From: an uncultured Clostridia bacterium
GTDB taxonomy: Bacteria > Bacillota > Clostridia > Christensenellales > Borkfalkiaceae
Assembly: GCA_947628505.1 (NCBI GenBank)
Contig: CANRAD010000005.1
Coordinates: 30,831-94,830, forward strand
Reading direction: 5' to 3'
DNA length: 64,000 bases
In this document: positions 20,519 through 31,089 of the stretch, in pieces
How the letters are laid out: each line of letters opens with the position of its first letter
Position numbering within the stretch: position 1 is the first letter of the stretch
Notes under the pieces: model-generated
What the model was told of the DNA's origin: nothing
Database searches by the model: none
What the model saw: the letters and a program-made list of their open reading frames with translations, nothing else
Program-made: the position numbers and the translations under genes

Positions 20519-21448
20519 TTATATTGACACTCTTTCGTCAAGCCCGAGCATAATATTCATATTTTGAATAGCCGCTCCCGAGGCTCCTTTACCTAAATTA
20601 TCGAAAACGGCAGCAATAAATATCTGCTCGCTGTTTCCGCTTACGTATATTTTCAGTTCATTCGTTCCCGCCAGAGAATTTGCCGCAAGGAACGTCGGAA
20701 TTTCATCTTCATTCGCCACAGAGACGTAATTCTGTCTCGCATAGTACTCTGCATACATCTCTCTGAGAGCCTTTACCGTGGCTTTTTTGTCCATTAGCCG
20801 CACATGAAGCGGTACAGATACAGACATTCCGCAGTAATAATCGCATATAACCGGACAGAATATCGGCGATTGGGAAAGACCGCATTCGCGCACCATCTCC
20901 GGCAAATGTTTATGAGCAAGTCCCAAAGCGTAATGCCTTGGAGCCTTATAGAACTCATCCCTTTCGTTTGACTCGTAAACGGCGATAGTCTTTTTGCCTG
21001 CACCGGAATATCCGGAAAGTCCGAAAGCCGTAAAAGGATAGCTGTCGGCGACAATTCCGTTTTTTATCAACGGAGCGACAACAGAGATAAAGCCCGTCGC
21101 ATAGCACCCGGGATTTGCCAACCGTTTGGCTGCCGCTATTTCACGTCTTCTCTCTTCCGATATCTCCGGGAACCCGTACACCCATTCGGGATTGGTTCTG
21201 TGCGCCGTCGAGGCGTCGATTATCTTAACTTCGGGATTTTCGACAAGCGACACGGCTTCTCTTGCCGCATCGTCAGGCAAGCACAGAAAACAAATATCGG
21301 CAGAATTCAGATACTCGGCTCGCGCCTTTATATCTTTCCTTTTATCCTCGGGCAAAACAAGCAGTTGTACGTCGTCTCTCTTTTCAAGCCGATCATATAT
21401 CTGTAAACCCGTCGTGCCCTCTCTGCCGTCAATAAAAACTTTGAACAT
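20519..21448 (-). CDS. argC: N-acetyl-gamma-glutamyl-phosphate reductase
   Basis: FIDGREGTTGLQIYDRL, NPGCYATGFI active-site Cys. Confidence 0.95.
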   Translation of the reverse strand: MFKVFIDGREGTTGLQIYDRLEKRDDVQLLVLPEDKRKDIKARAEYLNSADICFLCLPDDAAREAVSLVENPEVKIIDASTAHRTNPEWVYGFPEISEERRREIAAAKRLANPGCYATGFISVVAPLIKNGIVADSYPFTAFGLSGYSGAGKKTIAVYESNERDEFYKAPRHYALGLAHKHLPEMVRECGLSQSPIFCPVICDYYCGMSVSVPLHVRLMDKKATVKALREMYAEYYARQNYVSVANEDEIPTFLAANSLAGTNELKIYVSGNSEQIFIAAVFDNLGKGASGAAIQNMNIMLGLDERVSI

Positions 21449-22674
21449 TACTTTAACTTTTTATTTTCGAGAAGCGCTTTTACTTTAATGGGCAATCCGA
21501 AAAGGTTGATAAATCCTTGCGAATCCATCTGATTATAGCAATTATCTTCTCCGAAAGTCGCGATATCTTCACTGTAAAGCGAGTAAGGCGAAATAATGCC
21601 GGCATTGATGATATTGCCCTTATAAATTTTAAGTTTAACATCGCCCGTTACCGTTTCCTGCGTTTTATCGACGAACGCGTCAAGCGCTTCGCGCAAGGGC
21701 GTAAACCACTGGCCGTCGTAAACCATCTCGCCGTATTTGATGGCAATCAGTTGTTTATAATGCTGAGTAGCTTTATCGAGACAAATCGACTCCAAAAGCT
21801 CGTGCGCGGCATATAAAATAGTGCCGCCGGGAGTTTCGTATACCCCTCTGCTCTTCATTCCGACAAGTCTGTTTTCGACCATATCGACTAACCCGACGCC
21901 GTTGCTTCCGCCGACTTCGTTGAGTTTTTCTATGAGCGAAACGCTGTCGAGACATTTTCCGTCAATCGCGGTAGGAATACCCTTTTCAAAATGAATACTT
22001 ATATACGTGGGCTTGTCCGGAGCCTTCCAAGGAGATACGCCGAGTTCGAGAATCTTATCGTAATCGGGCTCGTCTGCGGGATTTTCAAGATCCAACCCCT
22101 CATGAGAAAGATGCCAAAGGTTCTTATCCTTTGAATAATTAGTCTCTCTGTTTATTTTAAGCGGAATGTTATGAGCTTCCGCATAATCGATCTCTTCATC
22201 CCTGCTCTTTATATCCCATATTCTCCAAGGGGCAATAATCTTCATTTCGGGCGCAAAGGCCTTTATTGTAAGTTCGAAACGTACCTGGTCGTTTCCTTTG
22301 CCCGTGCAGCCGTGGCATATTGCGTCTGCGCCCTCTTTTTTGGCGATTTCGACAATGCGTTTTGCGATTATAGGACGAGCAAACGAAGTGCCGAGCAGAT
22401 ATTTATTTTCATAAATCGCGCCCGCTTTCATTGTGGGATATATGTAATCTTCGATAAACTCTTTTTTCAAGTCCAGAACATACAATTTCGAGGCGCCTGT
22501 CTTTTTGGCCTTTTCTTCAAGACCGTCAAGTTCCGTAGTCTGCCCCACGTCGCCGGACACCGCAATAACTTCGCAATTGTCGTAATTTTCTTTGAGCCAG
22601 GGAATGATAATCGAAGTATCAAGCCCGCCGGAATATGCAAGAACTACCTTTTTGATCTGTTTTTCCACAAACAT
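21448..22674 (-). CDS. argG: Argininosuccinate synthase
   Basis: [32 protein letters not shown]. Confidence 0.98.
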   Translation of the reverse strand: MFVEKQIKKVVLAYSGGLDTSIIIPWLKENYDNCEVIAVSGDVGQTTELDGLEEKAKKTGASKLYVLDLKKEFIEDYIYPTMKAGAIYENKYLLGTSFARPIIAKRIVEIAKKEGADAICHGCTGKGNDQVRFELTIKAFAPEMKIIAPWRIWDIKSRDEEIDYAEAHNIPLKINRETNYSKDKNLWHLSHEGLDLENPADEPDYDKILELGVSPWKAPDKPTYISIHFEKGIPTAIDGKCLDSVSLIEKLNEVGGSNGVGLVDMVENRLVGMKSRGVYETPGGTILYAAHELLESICLDKATQHYKQLIAIKYGEMVYDGQWFTPLREALDAFVDKTQETVTGDVKLKIYKGNIINAGIISPYSLYSEDIATFGEDNCYNQMDSQGFINLFGLPIKVKALLENKKLK

Positions 22675-22724
22675 ACCTTCTTTGAATTTCTACATTTCGG
22701 GCGTATGCCCGTAAACCTTATGCA

Positions 22725-22753
22725 ATTATATACTAACAGCATTTTCAAGTCAA
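22725..22753 (-). promoter_or_regulatory. Candidate sigma-A promoter of arg operon
   Basis: Minus strand TTGACT-17 nt-TATAAT (-35 at 22748..22753, -10 at 22725..22730). Confidence 0.7.
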
Positions 22754-22794
22754 GCAAATACACGTCCGATTATAATAATTTTAAAATTCATTTT

Positions 22795-22808
22795 TGAATA
22801 ATATTTCA
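22795..22808. promoter_or_regulatory. Possible ARG box (ArgR operator)
   Basis: TGAATAATATTTCA, one mismatch to TGAATWWWWATTCA; about 40 nt upstream of the argG -35, in an AT-rich stretch. Confidence 0.35.
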
Positions 22809-22876
22809 TAATTTATCAAATAGTGCATATTTATTTAAAAAATACGGGCTATTCGGAATAATTATAATTTACCCTA

Positions 22877-23515
22877 TCAATAAAGCGAAATTAAAAAATT
22901 GTAGCCGGCAAGCGCCTTTTTCAGCGCCTTGTAACGGGGCTCGTATTTAGCTACCAAAGCCCAAAACGCCGCCGAATGATTATAGCAGATGGTGTGGCAG
23001 ATTTCATGTACGATAACGTATTTTTGAAGCTCCGGAGGCAACATGAAAAGAATGTAATTGAATATGAGATTATTTGCCGCGTCGCAACACCCCCATCGCC
23101 CCTTGTAATTCTTGATTTTTACGCTTGACGGTTTCATAGCCATCAACTCGGCGTTGCGATAAACATTCTCGATAAAAGACTCTGAAAAGCAAGCCTTGTA
23201 CAATTCAGATATGTCGTCGACGCTTCTGACGTAAATCGCGTCGCTGCCCACGCGATTCTCGTCGCAAAAAACAAGCGGGAATTTTTCTCCGTTAAGATAG
23301 ACGGCGCGATACTCAATGACGTCGTCGTTATCCGCCAATCGCTCGGCATTGCGCTTTACGACTTTATCTATCCAGCCCATTTTTTCTGAAAGATATTTTT
23401 CGACTACGGTTATATGCATAGTCCACGGACAATGCACGGTTATCTTATTTTCAGAAGATATATTGATTGAGACGCTCTTTCTTGCCGAACGGATTATTTC
23501 GTATTTATATTTCAT
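22877..23515 (-). CDS. YgjP-like / DUF45 metallopeptidase
   Basis: IVHEICHTICYNHSAAFWALV (HExxH...H) and GRWGCCDAANNLIFN; start set at MKYKYEII (ORF extends to 23557, overlapping the neighbour). Confidence 0.85.
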   Translation of the reverse strand: MKYKYEIIRSARKSVSINISSENKITVHCPWTMHITVVEKYLSEKMGWIDKVVKRNAERLADNDDVIEYRAVYLNGEKFPLVFCDENRVGSDAIYVRSVDDISELYKACFSESFIENVYRNAELMAMKPSSVKIKNYKGRWGCCDAANNLIFNYILFMLPPELQKYVIVHEICHTICYNHSAAFWALVAKYEPRYKALKKALAGYNFLISLY

Positions 23516-24236
23516 CTGTCTCGACCTTGAATTGTACGCGAAGCTCATCGCCGACACTGCCCTCTACAATAATACAGCCGTCGACGTCCTGTCTGTAAAT
23601 ATCGAGCACTTCTCCCAATTTGCATTGCTTTACGTAAGTAACCTGCATTCGCTTGATAAATTTGCCTTTCAACTCTTCAAGCGTAAAAGCGTCAAGCATG
23701 AAATCGGCATATTTTGTATTATTTACGTGAAAATAATGGTCGTAGTCTGACAAGGCGATTTTGCGGGAAAAAATCTTTGCGGCTTTATCGGCGGCAGGAA
23801 TCTTCCAAGAATTGAACGCTATGCTCCTCTCGGTATTATAACTATCGAAGAAATGTTCGTCGAAGAAAGCGGAAATCGGAGACATCGAGAAAGTTTTCAT
23901 ATCTACCATGCACCAACGTGAAGTTCCCGCGCCTATTTTCTCTCCCGAAGAATAGAGTTCGTAATCCCTCAAAAAAATCATATATTTAGGGCGGAGCGGC
24001 CATGTGTGCACTTCGAGAGCTTCGCCGAGCTTGACCGGACGAACAAATTCAAGATACCAATTGGCTACGATAAAGCCGAGATCCTTTTTCGAAATGACGT
24101 TGTACCCGAAACCGAGTTCGTCGGCAGAAAAACAAGCTGATTCTTCGAGAAAAGACAATAGCGACGACGGCTTTAAATTGTCGTATACATCTACGTCCGT
24201 ATATCTTATCTCGTATTTATGAATATTTCTATACAT
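23505..24236 (-). CDS. Acyl-ACP thioesterase family protein
   Basis: Two hotdog halves: YEIRYTDVDVYDNLKPSSLLSFLEESA and DYDHYFHVNNTKYADFMLDAF. Confidence 0.85.
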   Translation of the reverse strand: MYRNIHKYEIRYTDVDVYDNLKPSSLLSFLEESACFSADELGFGYNVISKKDLGFIVANWYLEFVRPVKLGEALEVHTWPLRPKYMIFLRDYELYSSGEKIGAGTSRWCMVDMKTFSMSPISAFFDEHFFDSYNTERSIAFNSWKIPAADKAAKIFSRKIALSDYDHYFHVNNTKYADFMLDAFTLEELKGKFIKRMQVTYVKQCKLGEVLDIYRQDVDGCIIVEGSVGDELRVQFKVETDEI

Positions 24237-24363
24237 ACGGTTCCTTGCAATCCTCTACAATTTGTATTATCAATATTTTAACATTTTCTTTGCCAAAAGT
24301 CCAATAAACTGCAACATAAACAATAAATTATGTGTGGCATAGTACTTTTTACATTTCAAAATA

Positions 24364-24393
24364 TTGACAATATATGGTATCTCGTGCTATAAT
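24364..24393 (+). promoter_or_regulatory. Sigma-A promoter of padR-like gene
   Basis: TTGACA (24364..24369)-18 nt-TATAAT (24388..24393). Confidence 0.8.
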
Positions 24394-24420
24394 AAATACA
24401 AATTACGGAGGAAAAACACT

Positions 24421-25875
24421 TTGGAAGACAAAAATTTTGAGCCGGACCAAAACGGTGAAGAAAATGCCGCTTCAAGCGGGGACGAAGAAGTAAAAACCGG
24501 TATCAGCGCAGATCTGATAAGAGGGCATATAAATACAATTATTCTTCGCACTCTTTACGAGCGGGATAAATACGGCTATGAAATAATCGAAGAAATCGAA
24601 TCCAAAAGTCATGGCCAATATACGCTCAAACAACCTACGCTTTACAGCGCTTTGAAGCGTCTGGAAAGTCAGGGCTATATAAACGCATATTGGAAGAACG
24701 ACGAAGTTTCGCAGGGCGGCAGAAGAAAATACTACACTCTGACCGACAGCGGCCGTGAAATAACCGAAAGAAATCAAGCCGAATGGGAATATTCGAGAAC
24801 GGTCATCGACAATTTGATTTCAGATAAAAATTTCGATTTTTCACAGCCCGCCCCCTCCGCCGTCGATTTCAAAATCCTTAAAAACTCGACGACGCGCGTT
24901 CCCACCAATAGGGACGACGCGGATAATAAAGACGATAGCGAATCCGCACAGCGTGAAGTCAGCTATGACGAACCTTCCAAAGAGCATATCGTGGAAATCG
25001 TTCACGAAGAAAGGCCTACGGAAATCGTAACCGAAAGCAAGAGAGACGCCGAAATTGAAAATGTTGAGGACGTGCCGAGCAGAAAAGACGACGTTGAAGA
25101 AACTCACGAAGAAATGAGCGAGGAACAAAAGCGTCTCGTTCATGAAAATTACATGAAGCTCATTTCCGAACCCGTAAACGAGCAAAATAACGAAGCCCCT
25201 TATGCCGATACGCTCGATACAGACAAACTTATATATAACAATCGCCCCGATACGGAACGCGATTACCGAAATTTAATAAACAATCTGTTTATGAAAACGA
25301 TTAAGGCGCCCGTTGAAAGCTCTTCTCCGGCTCCCGTTTCCCCGCGCACATTTGAACCTGCCAACGAAATCATAAAAACGCGCACGGTTAAAATCGACGA
25401 CGAGGCAATGAAGGCAAACAACGACGGCCTTACGGTCAATCCCTCCGAATACGTTGTTTCCGGTTCACGCAGAAAGAGATATAACCGCGGAAGCACAATG
25501 TTCAAGTGTTCGCTTATTATTGCGGTTATAATGCTTCTCGAATTTGCGCTTTGCCTTATATTTAAAAAAGAATTGGGCGTATCGCTTGCCTATCCCTTTG
25601 TGATTTTTGCGCTTGCCGGCGCGCAGGTGCTCATATTCGGAGTGCTCTGCTATACCGACATAGGCAAGAGCTCACGAAAACCCACAACGTTAATATATCT
25701 CTCGGCCTGCATTATAATTTGCATTATCTGCATACTGATAATATTCATAACCTCGCTTCTCTTAAACGTTAATTTCTCGTCGGCGGGAGACATAATGGCA
25801 AAAATAGTTGTTCCTTGCTTCGTTGCTTTAAATATCCCTGCCTTTGCCGGATTCTTCTATCTTTTCAGTAAATAA
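24421..25875 (+). CDS. PadR family winged-helix regulator with long acidic linker and C-terminal membrane domain
   Basis: TTG start preceded by GGAGG (24407..24411); PadR domain LIRGHINTIILRTLYERDKYGYEIIEEIE...QPTLYSALKRLESQGYI...GGRRKYYTLTDSG; about 4 hydrophobic segments at C-terminus. Confidence 0.88.
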   Translation: MEDKNFEPDQNGEENAASSGDEEVKTGISADLIRGHINTIILRTLYERDKYGYEIIEEIESKSHGQYTLKQPTLYSALKRLESQGYINAYWKNDEVSQGGRRKYYTLTDSGREITERNQAEWEYSRTVIDNLISDKNFDFSQPAPSAVDFKILKNSTTRVPTNRDDADNKDDSESAQREVSYDEPSKEHIVEIVHEERPTEIVTESKRDAEIENVEDVPSRKDDVEETHEEMSEEQKRLVHENYMKLISEPVNEQNNEAPYADTLDTDKLIYNNRPDTERDYRNLINNLFMKTIKAPVESSSPAPVSPRTFEPANEIIKTRTVKIDDEAMKANNDGLTVNPSEYVVSGSRRKRYNRGSTMFKCSLIIAVIMLLEFALCLIFKKELGVSLAYPFVIFALAGAQVLIFGVLCYTDIGKSSRKPTTLIYLSACIIICIICILIIFITSLLLNVNFSSAGDIMAKIVVPCFVALNIPAFAGFFYLFSK

Positions 25876-25876
25876 T

Positions 25877-26347
25877 ATGAAAATATTGATTATCGTTTCA
25901 TCAAAACACCGTCAAAACACTTTAAAAGTCGCCGAAGCAATGTCCGAAGCGGCTTTTGCCACCGTAGTCGAATTAGACAATATTGCCAACTACAAAATAG
26001 AAAATTATGACGTAATCGGTTTTGGCAGCGGTATTTATGCCGGAAAATTCGACAAAAAAATGATTCGGTATATAAAATCGCTCACAAACGAAAGTCATTG
26101 CACATTCGTATTTTCCACAAGCGGAACGGGCAACTACCTCAAATATAACGAAGAAACGGTTAAACTCCTTGAAAGCAAGAACAAAACCGTGCTCGGAAAT
26201 TGGGGTTGCAAAGGTCTGTGCAAATGGTTTATATTCGGTTTGATAGGCGGTATCGCCAAAGGTCATCCGGATATAAACGATTTTGAAGAAGCGCAACAAT
26301 TCATTGAAAGCGTGTCGGAAAAATATTCCGAATTAAAAACCCAATAA
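25877..26347 (+). CDS. Flavodoxin-family protein
   Basis: MKILIIVSSKHRQNTLKVAEAM and FVFSTSGTG motifs; start set at ATG 25877 just after upstream stop. Confidence 0.85.
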   Translation: MKILIIVSSKHRQNTLKVAEAMSEAAFATVVELDNIANYKIENYDVIGFGSGIYAGKFDKKMIRYIKSLTNESHCTFVFSTSGTGNYLKYNEETVKLLESKNKTVLGNWGCKGLCKWFIFGLIGGIAKGHPDINDFEEAQQFIESVSEKYSELKTQ

Positions 26348-26378
26348 AAAAATCCCGCCTTCGGGCGGGATTTTTTTT
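26346..26378. terminator. Bidirectional intrinsic terminator
   Basis: AAAAAATCCCGCC-TTC-GGGCGGGATTTTTTT. Confidence 0.92.
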
Positions 26379-26383
26379 ATGTT

Positions 26384-28000
26384 TTATTTTGCAAATTCGC
26401 TTGCGCGGAATTCTCGTATCACGTTTACTTTTATTTGACCGGGATATTCGAGCTCATTTTCAATCTTCTTGGCAATGTCTTTTGCAAGGAACATTGTCTG
26501 AGCGTCGTCAATCTGATCGGGTTTGACGATTACGCGGACCTCTCTGCCGGCCTGTATTGCATAGCATTTATCGACGCCGTTAAAATCGCTCGCAATCGCT
26601 TCGAGTTTTTCAAGTCTTTTAACGTAATTCGTACCTGTTTCACGCCTTGCTCCGGGCCTTGCTCCGGATATTGCGTCCGCGGCAGCCACGAGCACGGCCT
26701 CAACGGTTTTGGGTTCAACGTCTCCGTGATGAGCGGCAATAGCGTTAATGACATTGTTGCTTTCACGGTATTTCTTTGCTATATCCGCGCCCAGCTGAAT
26801 ATGCGTGCCTTCCTGCTCATGGTCAACTGCCTTGCCGATATCGTGCAACAGCCCCGCACGCTTGGCGAGATTTACGTCGAGCCCGAGTTCTTGCGCCATA
26901 AGTCCGGCGAGTTGAGCGACCTCGATGGAATGTTTATATACGTTTTGACCGTAACTTGTTCTGTATTTTAATCTTCCGAGAAGTTTGATGATTTCGGGAT
27001 GAAGTCCGAAAATCCCGACCTCGAACATAGCGCTCTCACCGGCTTGCTTTATCTCATTGTCCATTTCTTTACGGACTTTCTCGACTGTTTCTTCTATTCT
27101 TGCAGGATGAATTCTGCCGTCGGAGATAAGTTTTTCAAGCGCAAGCCTTGCGATTTCGCGCCTTACCGGATCGAAACCGGACAATATTACCACTTCCGGC
27201 GTATCGTCTATAATCAGTTCTATTCCCGTGGCGTTTTCTATGGCGCGTATATTCCTTCCCTCGCGACCGATAAGTCTTGCCTTCATATCATCGCTCGGAA
27301 GCGGAACAACCGACACGGTTATTTCAGACGCATGATCTGCGGCGCACCGCTGAATCGCAAGCGAAATTATCTTCTTAGCCTCGTTGTTGGCCTCGTCTTT
27401 TGCTGTCTGCTCGATATTCCTTACCTGCAAAGCGACGTCGTGCCGCGCTTCATCGAGAATTTCATTTGAAAGCTGCTTTTTGGCTTCGTCCTTGGTAAGT
27501 TGAGCAACCTTTTCAAGTTCTTCAATCATCAACTGATGCTGATGGTTTACTTTTTCCTGCGTTTTTTTGATTTCATTCTCACGATTTTGCAAATCGCGTT
27601 TTTGTTGTTCAAGTGCGTTAGTCTGTTTTAAAAGCGCTTCTTCTTTTTTATCAAGAATATCCTCTTTTTGAACAAGCCTCTGCTCTTGCCTTTGCAGTTC
27701 GTTTTTCTTCTCCCTGCTTTCTTTTTCAAATTCGTTTCTTAGTTGCAGTCCCTGTTCCTTTGCCTCAATAAGCGCTTCTTTTTTCAGCGCCTTACATTCA
27801 AGCGAAGCGTCCTCAATCATCTTTGCGGTTCTTTTTTCCACTTCACCCAATCTTTTATCGGTTATCTTCTGTTTTACGATATAACCGATTAAAAAGCCAC
27901 CGGCAAGCGCTATTACTGCGGCGCCGACAATCAAACCTATTGCCAGCCCCATATTCATATCGCTCGCAAGAAACAGGCTGCTTAATGCCAAATAGTTCAT
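26384..28000 (-). CDS. rny: Ribonuclease Y
   Basis: N-terminal TM, coiled coil, KH domain ([27 protein letters not shown]), HD domain ([19 protein letters not shown]). Confidence 0.97.
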   Translation of the reverse strand: MNYLALSSLFLASDMNMGLAIGLIVGAAVIALAGGFLIGYIVKQKITDKRLGEVEKRTAKMIEDASLECKALKKEALIEAKEQGLQLRNEFEKESREKKNELQRQEQRLVQKEDILDKKEEALLKQTNALEQQKRDLQNRENEIKKTQEKVNHQHQLMIEELEKVAQLTKDEAKKQLSNEILDEARHDVALQVRNIEQTAKDEANNEAKKIISLAIQRCAADHASEITVSVVPLPSDDMKARLIGREGRNIRAIENATGIELIIDDTPEVVILSGFDPVRREIARLALEKLISDGRIHPARIEETVEKVRKEMDNEIKQAGESAMFEVGIFGLHPEIIKLLGRLKYRTSYGQNVYKHSIEVAQLAGLMAQELGLDVNLAKRAGLLHDIGKAVDHEQEGTHIQLGADIAKKYRESNNVINAIAAHHGDVEPKTVEAVLVAAADAISGARPGARRETGTNYVKRLEKLEAIASDFNGVDKCYAIQAGREVRVIVKPDQIDDAQTMFLAKDIAKKIENELEYPGQIKVNVIREFRASEFAK

Positions 28001-28130
28001 TTAAGCCTCCTGATTAATGAAATTAAATATATACTTACTCCTTTTTTGTCGGAGCTGTTTATATCCTTATTTATTGTACACCTATAATTGTCAAAAGTCA
28101 ATTTAATGAGATAAATAGTTTAATTAAGAT

Positions 28131-28158
28131 AAGAAAAAGCGGCAATAGCCTTGCCGCT
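28131..28158 (-). terminator. Intrinsic terminator downstream of nadE
   Basis: Minus strand GCGGCAA-GGCTA-TTGCCGC-TTTTTCTT. Confidence 0.8.
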
Positions 28159-28162
28159 TAAA

Positions 28163-30067
28163 TTATTTGATATTATCGAGCCACAGCGCGGCTACGGCAT
28201 CCGACGGCATACGCCAATCGCTTCTCGGAGAGAGCGTAACCGAACCGACTTTAACTCCGTCGGGAATGCACGACCTTTTGAATTGCTGACTGAAAAATCT
28301 TGCGTAAAACTTCGTAAGCCACTTTTTAATTGAAGCCTTATCGTAATCGGTAAAAGTTTTTTCCGCCATATACTGCACTTTTTCGGGAGAAAATCCCCAA
28401 CGTATCGAATAATACAGAAAGAAATCGTGCAATTCATAAGGACCGACGATATCCTCGGTTTTTTGAGCTATCTCACCGCTTTCGGAAGGCGGCAACAGCT
28501 CGGGGCTTATCTCAGTTGCGAGTATATCGTCCAAAACCTTTTCGGCATTTCCGCCTATCCTCTTGGCCTCATAGCTGACAAGATGCTTGACAAGCGTCTT
28601 GGGAACCGAAGAATTTACGGCATACATAGACATATGATCGCCGTTATAAGTAGCCCAACCGAGCGCAAGTTCGCTTAAATCTCCCGTGCCTATGACAAGC
28701 CCGCCCGTTTTATTGGCCAAATCCATTAAAATGATAGTCCGCATGCGCGCCTGAGCATTTTCGTAAGTCGTGTCAAAGCAATCGGGGGAATGTCCGATGT
28801 CTTTAAAATGCACGGAAACGCTGTCTTTTATGCTTATCTCGCGAGCGCTGACTTCGAGGGCATTTATTAAATCAAGAGAATTGTTTTTTGTTTTTTTCGT
28901 CGTTCCGAATCCCGGCATCGTTACTGCGATAATATCGGATAAACTTTTGTTAAGCGATTTGAAAGCCCTACACGTTACCAATAAGGCAAGAGCGGAATCA
29001 AGTCCGCCGGATATGCCCAAAACCGCGGTTTTCGCAGATGTATGCCGCAATCTTTTTTCAAGGCCCTTGGTCTGAATATTTAAAATCAGTTCCGTCCGCT
29101 CCGCGAGCTTTCTGTTATCGGTCGGAACGAACGGAAACTTTGGGAAATTTCGTTCAATATCTTTACTCTTTTCGTCGGCAGTAAAGCCGATAAAGCGATA
29201 TTTTTCAGTATCATTGCACGAGAAAAATCCCGTGGAGATTCTGCGACGTTCGCTTTCAAGCATATCGACGTCTATGCCGCCGTATAGCGCCCCGTTCTCG
29301 AAAAGTTTGTTCTCGCCGAGCAATACGCCGTTTTCGGCTATTATATTATGTCCGGCAAAAACCATATCCGTTGTGCTTTCGCCGTCGCCGGAATCCGAAT
29401 ATACATATCCGCAAACAAGTTTACCGGATTGCATACGCACCAAATCGCGCCTGTATTCCGCCTTGCCTACCGTTTCGTCGCTGCACGAGAGATTGACTAT
29501 AATGTTCGCTCCGGCCTTAGCGTGATATATCGAAGGCGAATCCGGAGCCCAGAGATCCTCGCATAATTCGCAAGCGACGGTAAAATTTTCAAAGTTTTCA
29601 GCCTTGAAAATGAGCTTTGAACCGAATGGCACTTCGCCGTTGAGGTTGATTACGCCGTTATCGTGCTCGGCCGGAGTGAAATGTCTGCGCTCGTAAAATT
29701 CTCCGTAATCCGGCAAAAACGTTTTAGGAACCACGCCGAGAATCTTCCCTTGCGAAACAGCCACCGCACAGTTATATAATCTACCGTTATTTTCAAGCGG
29801 CGCGCCGAAAAACACAAGGGTTTTAACGTTCTTGGTTGCGGCGGCAATTTCGCATACGGCGTTCTTGACGCCGTCAAGCAAAACGCGCTGATTAAATAAA
29901 TCGCCGCAAGTGTATCCGCTCAGACAAAGTTCCGGAAAAACGGTAAGGTCGCTGCCATTCTCGCTACTTTCTTTTATCGCGGCAATTATGGCGGAGGCGT
30001 TATATTTTATGTCGGCTACTTTGATTTTTACAGTCGCCGCGCATGCTTTGATAAAGCCGTAATTCAT
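28163..30067 (-). CDS. nadE: Glutamine-dependent NAD+ synthetase
   Basis: N-terminal nitrilase-type amidase (FPELCLSGYTCGDLF, CELCEDLW) plus synthetase domain (LGISGGLDSALALLV, GTGDLSELALGW). Confidence 0.95.
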   Translation of the reverse strand: MNYGFIKACAATVKIKVADIKYNASAIIAAIKESSENGSDLTVFPELCLSGYTCGDLFNQRVLLDGVKNAVCEIAAATKNVKTLVFFGAPLENNGRLYNCAVAVSQGKILGVVPKTFLPDYGEFYERRHFTPAEHDNGVINLNGEVPFGSKLIFKAENFENFTVACELCEDLWAPDSPSIYHAKAGANIIVNLSCSDETVGKAEYRRDLVRMQSGKLVCGYVYSDSGDGESTTDMVFAGHNIIAENGVLLGENKLFENGALYGGIDVDMLESERRRISTGFFSCNDTEKYRFIGFTADEKSKDIERNFPKFPFVPTDNRKLAERTELILNIQTKGLEKRLRHTSAKTAVLGISGGLDSALALLVTCRAFKSLNKSLSDIIAVTMPGFGTTKKTKNNSLDLINALEVSAREISIKDSVSVHFKDIGHSPDCFDTTYENAQARMRTIILMDLANKTGGLVIGTGDLSELALGWATYNGDHMSMYAVNSSVPKTLVKHLVSYEAKRIGGNAEKVLDDILATEISPELLPPSESGEIAQKTEDIVGPYELHDFFLYYSIRWGFSPEKVQYMAEKTFTDYDKASIKKWLTKFYARFFSQQFKRSCIPDGVKVGSVTLSPRSDWRMPSDAVAALWLDNIK

Positions 30068-31075
30068 TTAGTCCTTCTTTTGAAGAGAAAGTTTGTGCGC
30101 TTCTCTGATTTTTTCTTCCAACTCGGCTTTCAAGGCCGGAGTATTTTTTAAATGTTCGCGCATTTTGTCGCGCCCCTGCGCAACTTTTTCGTCTTTATAG
30201 TTAAACCATGAACCGCTCTTTGTCAATATACCGTATTCAAGCCCCAAATCTATAAGACAACTCTCCTGAGATATGCCTTCGCCGTAAATGATATCGAATT
30301 CGGCTACCTTGAAAGGCGGAGCGACTTTGTTTTTGACTACCTTGCACTTTGCTCTGTTTCCAATTATGCCGGCGGAGTCTTTCAAAGCGTCCGCCTTACG
30401 AATGTCAAGTCTTATGGAAGCAAAATATTTAAGAGCTTTACCGCCCGGCGTGGTTTCGGGATTGCCGAACATTACGCCTACCTTTTCACGCAATTGATTT
30501 ATGAATATAACGCAAGTTTTCGACCTGTTGGTTATCGCCGTGAGCTTTCTCAAAGCCTGAGACATAAGGCGCGCGAGAAGTCCGACATGAGTATCTCCCA
30601 TATCGCCTTCGATTTCGGCTTTCGGGGTAAGCGCCGCAACCGAATCGACAACTATAACGTCTACGGCGCTTGAACGGACAAGCGACTCGCAAATATCGAG
30701 CGCTTGCTCGCCTGTATCCGGCTGAGAAAGATAGAGTTCGTTTGTATCTACTCCGAGCGCGTGGGCATATTGCGCGTCAAGCGCATGCTCGGCGTCAATA
30801 AAAGCGGCAACTCCGCCCGCTTTCTGCGTCTCCGCTATAATATGAAGGGCTACGGTGGTTTTACCTGAGGATTCCGGTCCGAATATCTCAACTATTCTGC
30901 CTCTGGGAACGCCTCCGACGCCGAGGGCGAGGTCAAGCGTTAAACACCCTGTGGGAATAACTTCGAGATCGGTGCTTATGCTGGCATCGCCGAGCTTCAT
31001 TATGGCTCCCTTGCCATATTGCTTCTCAATCATCGCTATAGTCGAGTTGAGCGCTTTAAGTTTTTCTTCGTTCAT
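30068..31075 (-). CDS. recA: Recombinase RecA
   Basis: [48 protein letters not shown]. Confidence 0.99.
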   Translation of the reverse strand: MNEEKLKALNSTIAMIEKQYGKGAIMKLGDASISTDLEVIPTGCLTLDLALGVGGVPRGRIVEIFGPESSGKTTVALHIIAETQKAGGVAAFIDAEHALDAQYAHALGVDTNELYLSQPDTGEQALDICESLVRSSAVDVIVVDSVAALTPKAEIEGDMGDTHVGLLARLMSQALRKLTAITNRSKTCVIFINQLREKVGVMFGNPETTPGGKALKYFASIRLDIRKADALKDSAGIIGNRAKCKVVKNKVAPPFKVAEFDIIYGEGISQESCLIDLGLEYGILTKSGSWFNYKDEKVAQGRDKMREHLKNTPALKAELEEKIREAHKLSLQKKD

Positions 31076-31089
31076 ATTTAACTCCTAAA

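Noticed and set aside
24364-24420. N-terminal extension of the PadR-like ORF (ATG at 24364)
   Set aside because: That ATG lies at the promoter's -35 position; GGAGG at 24407..24411 points to the TTG start at 24421.
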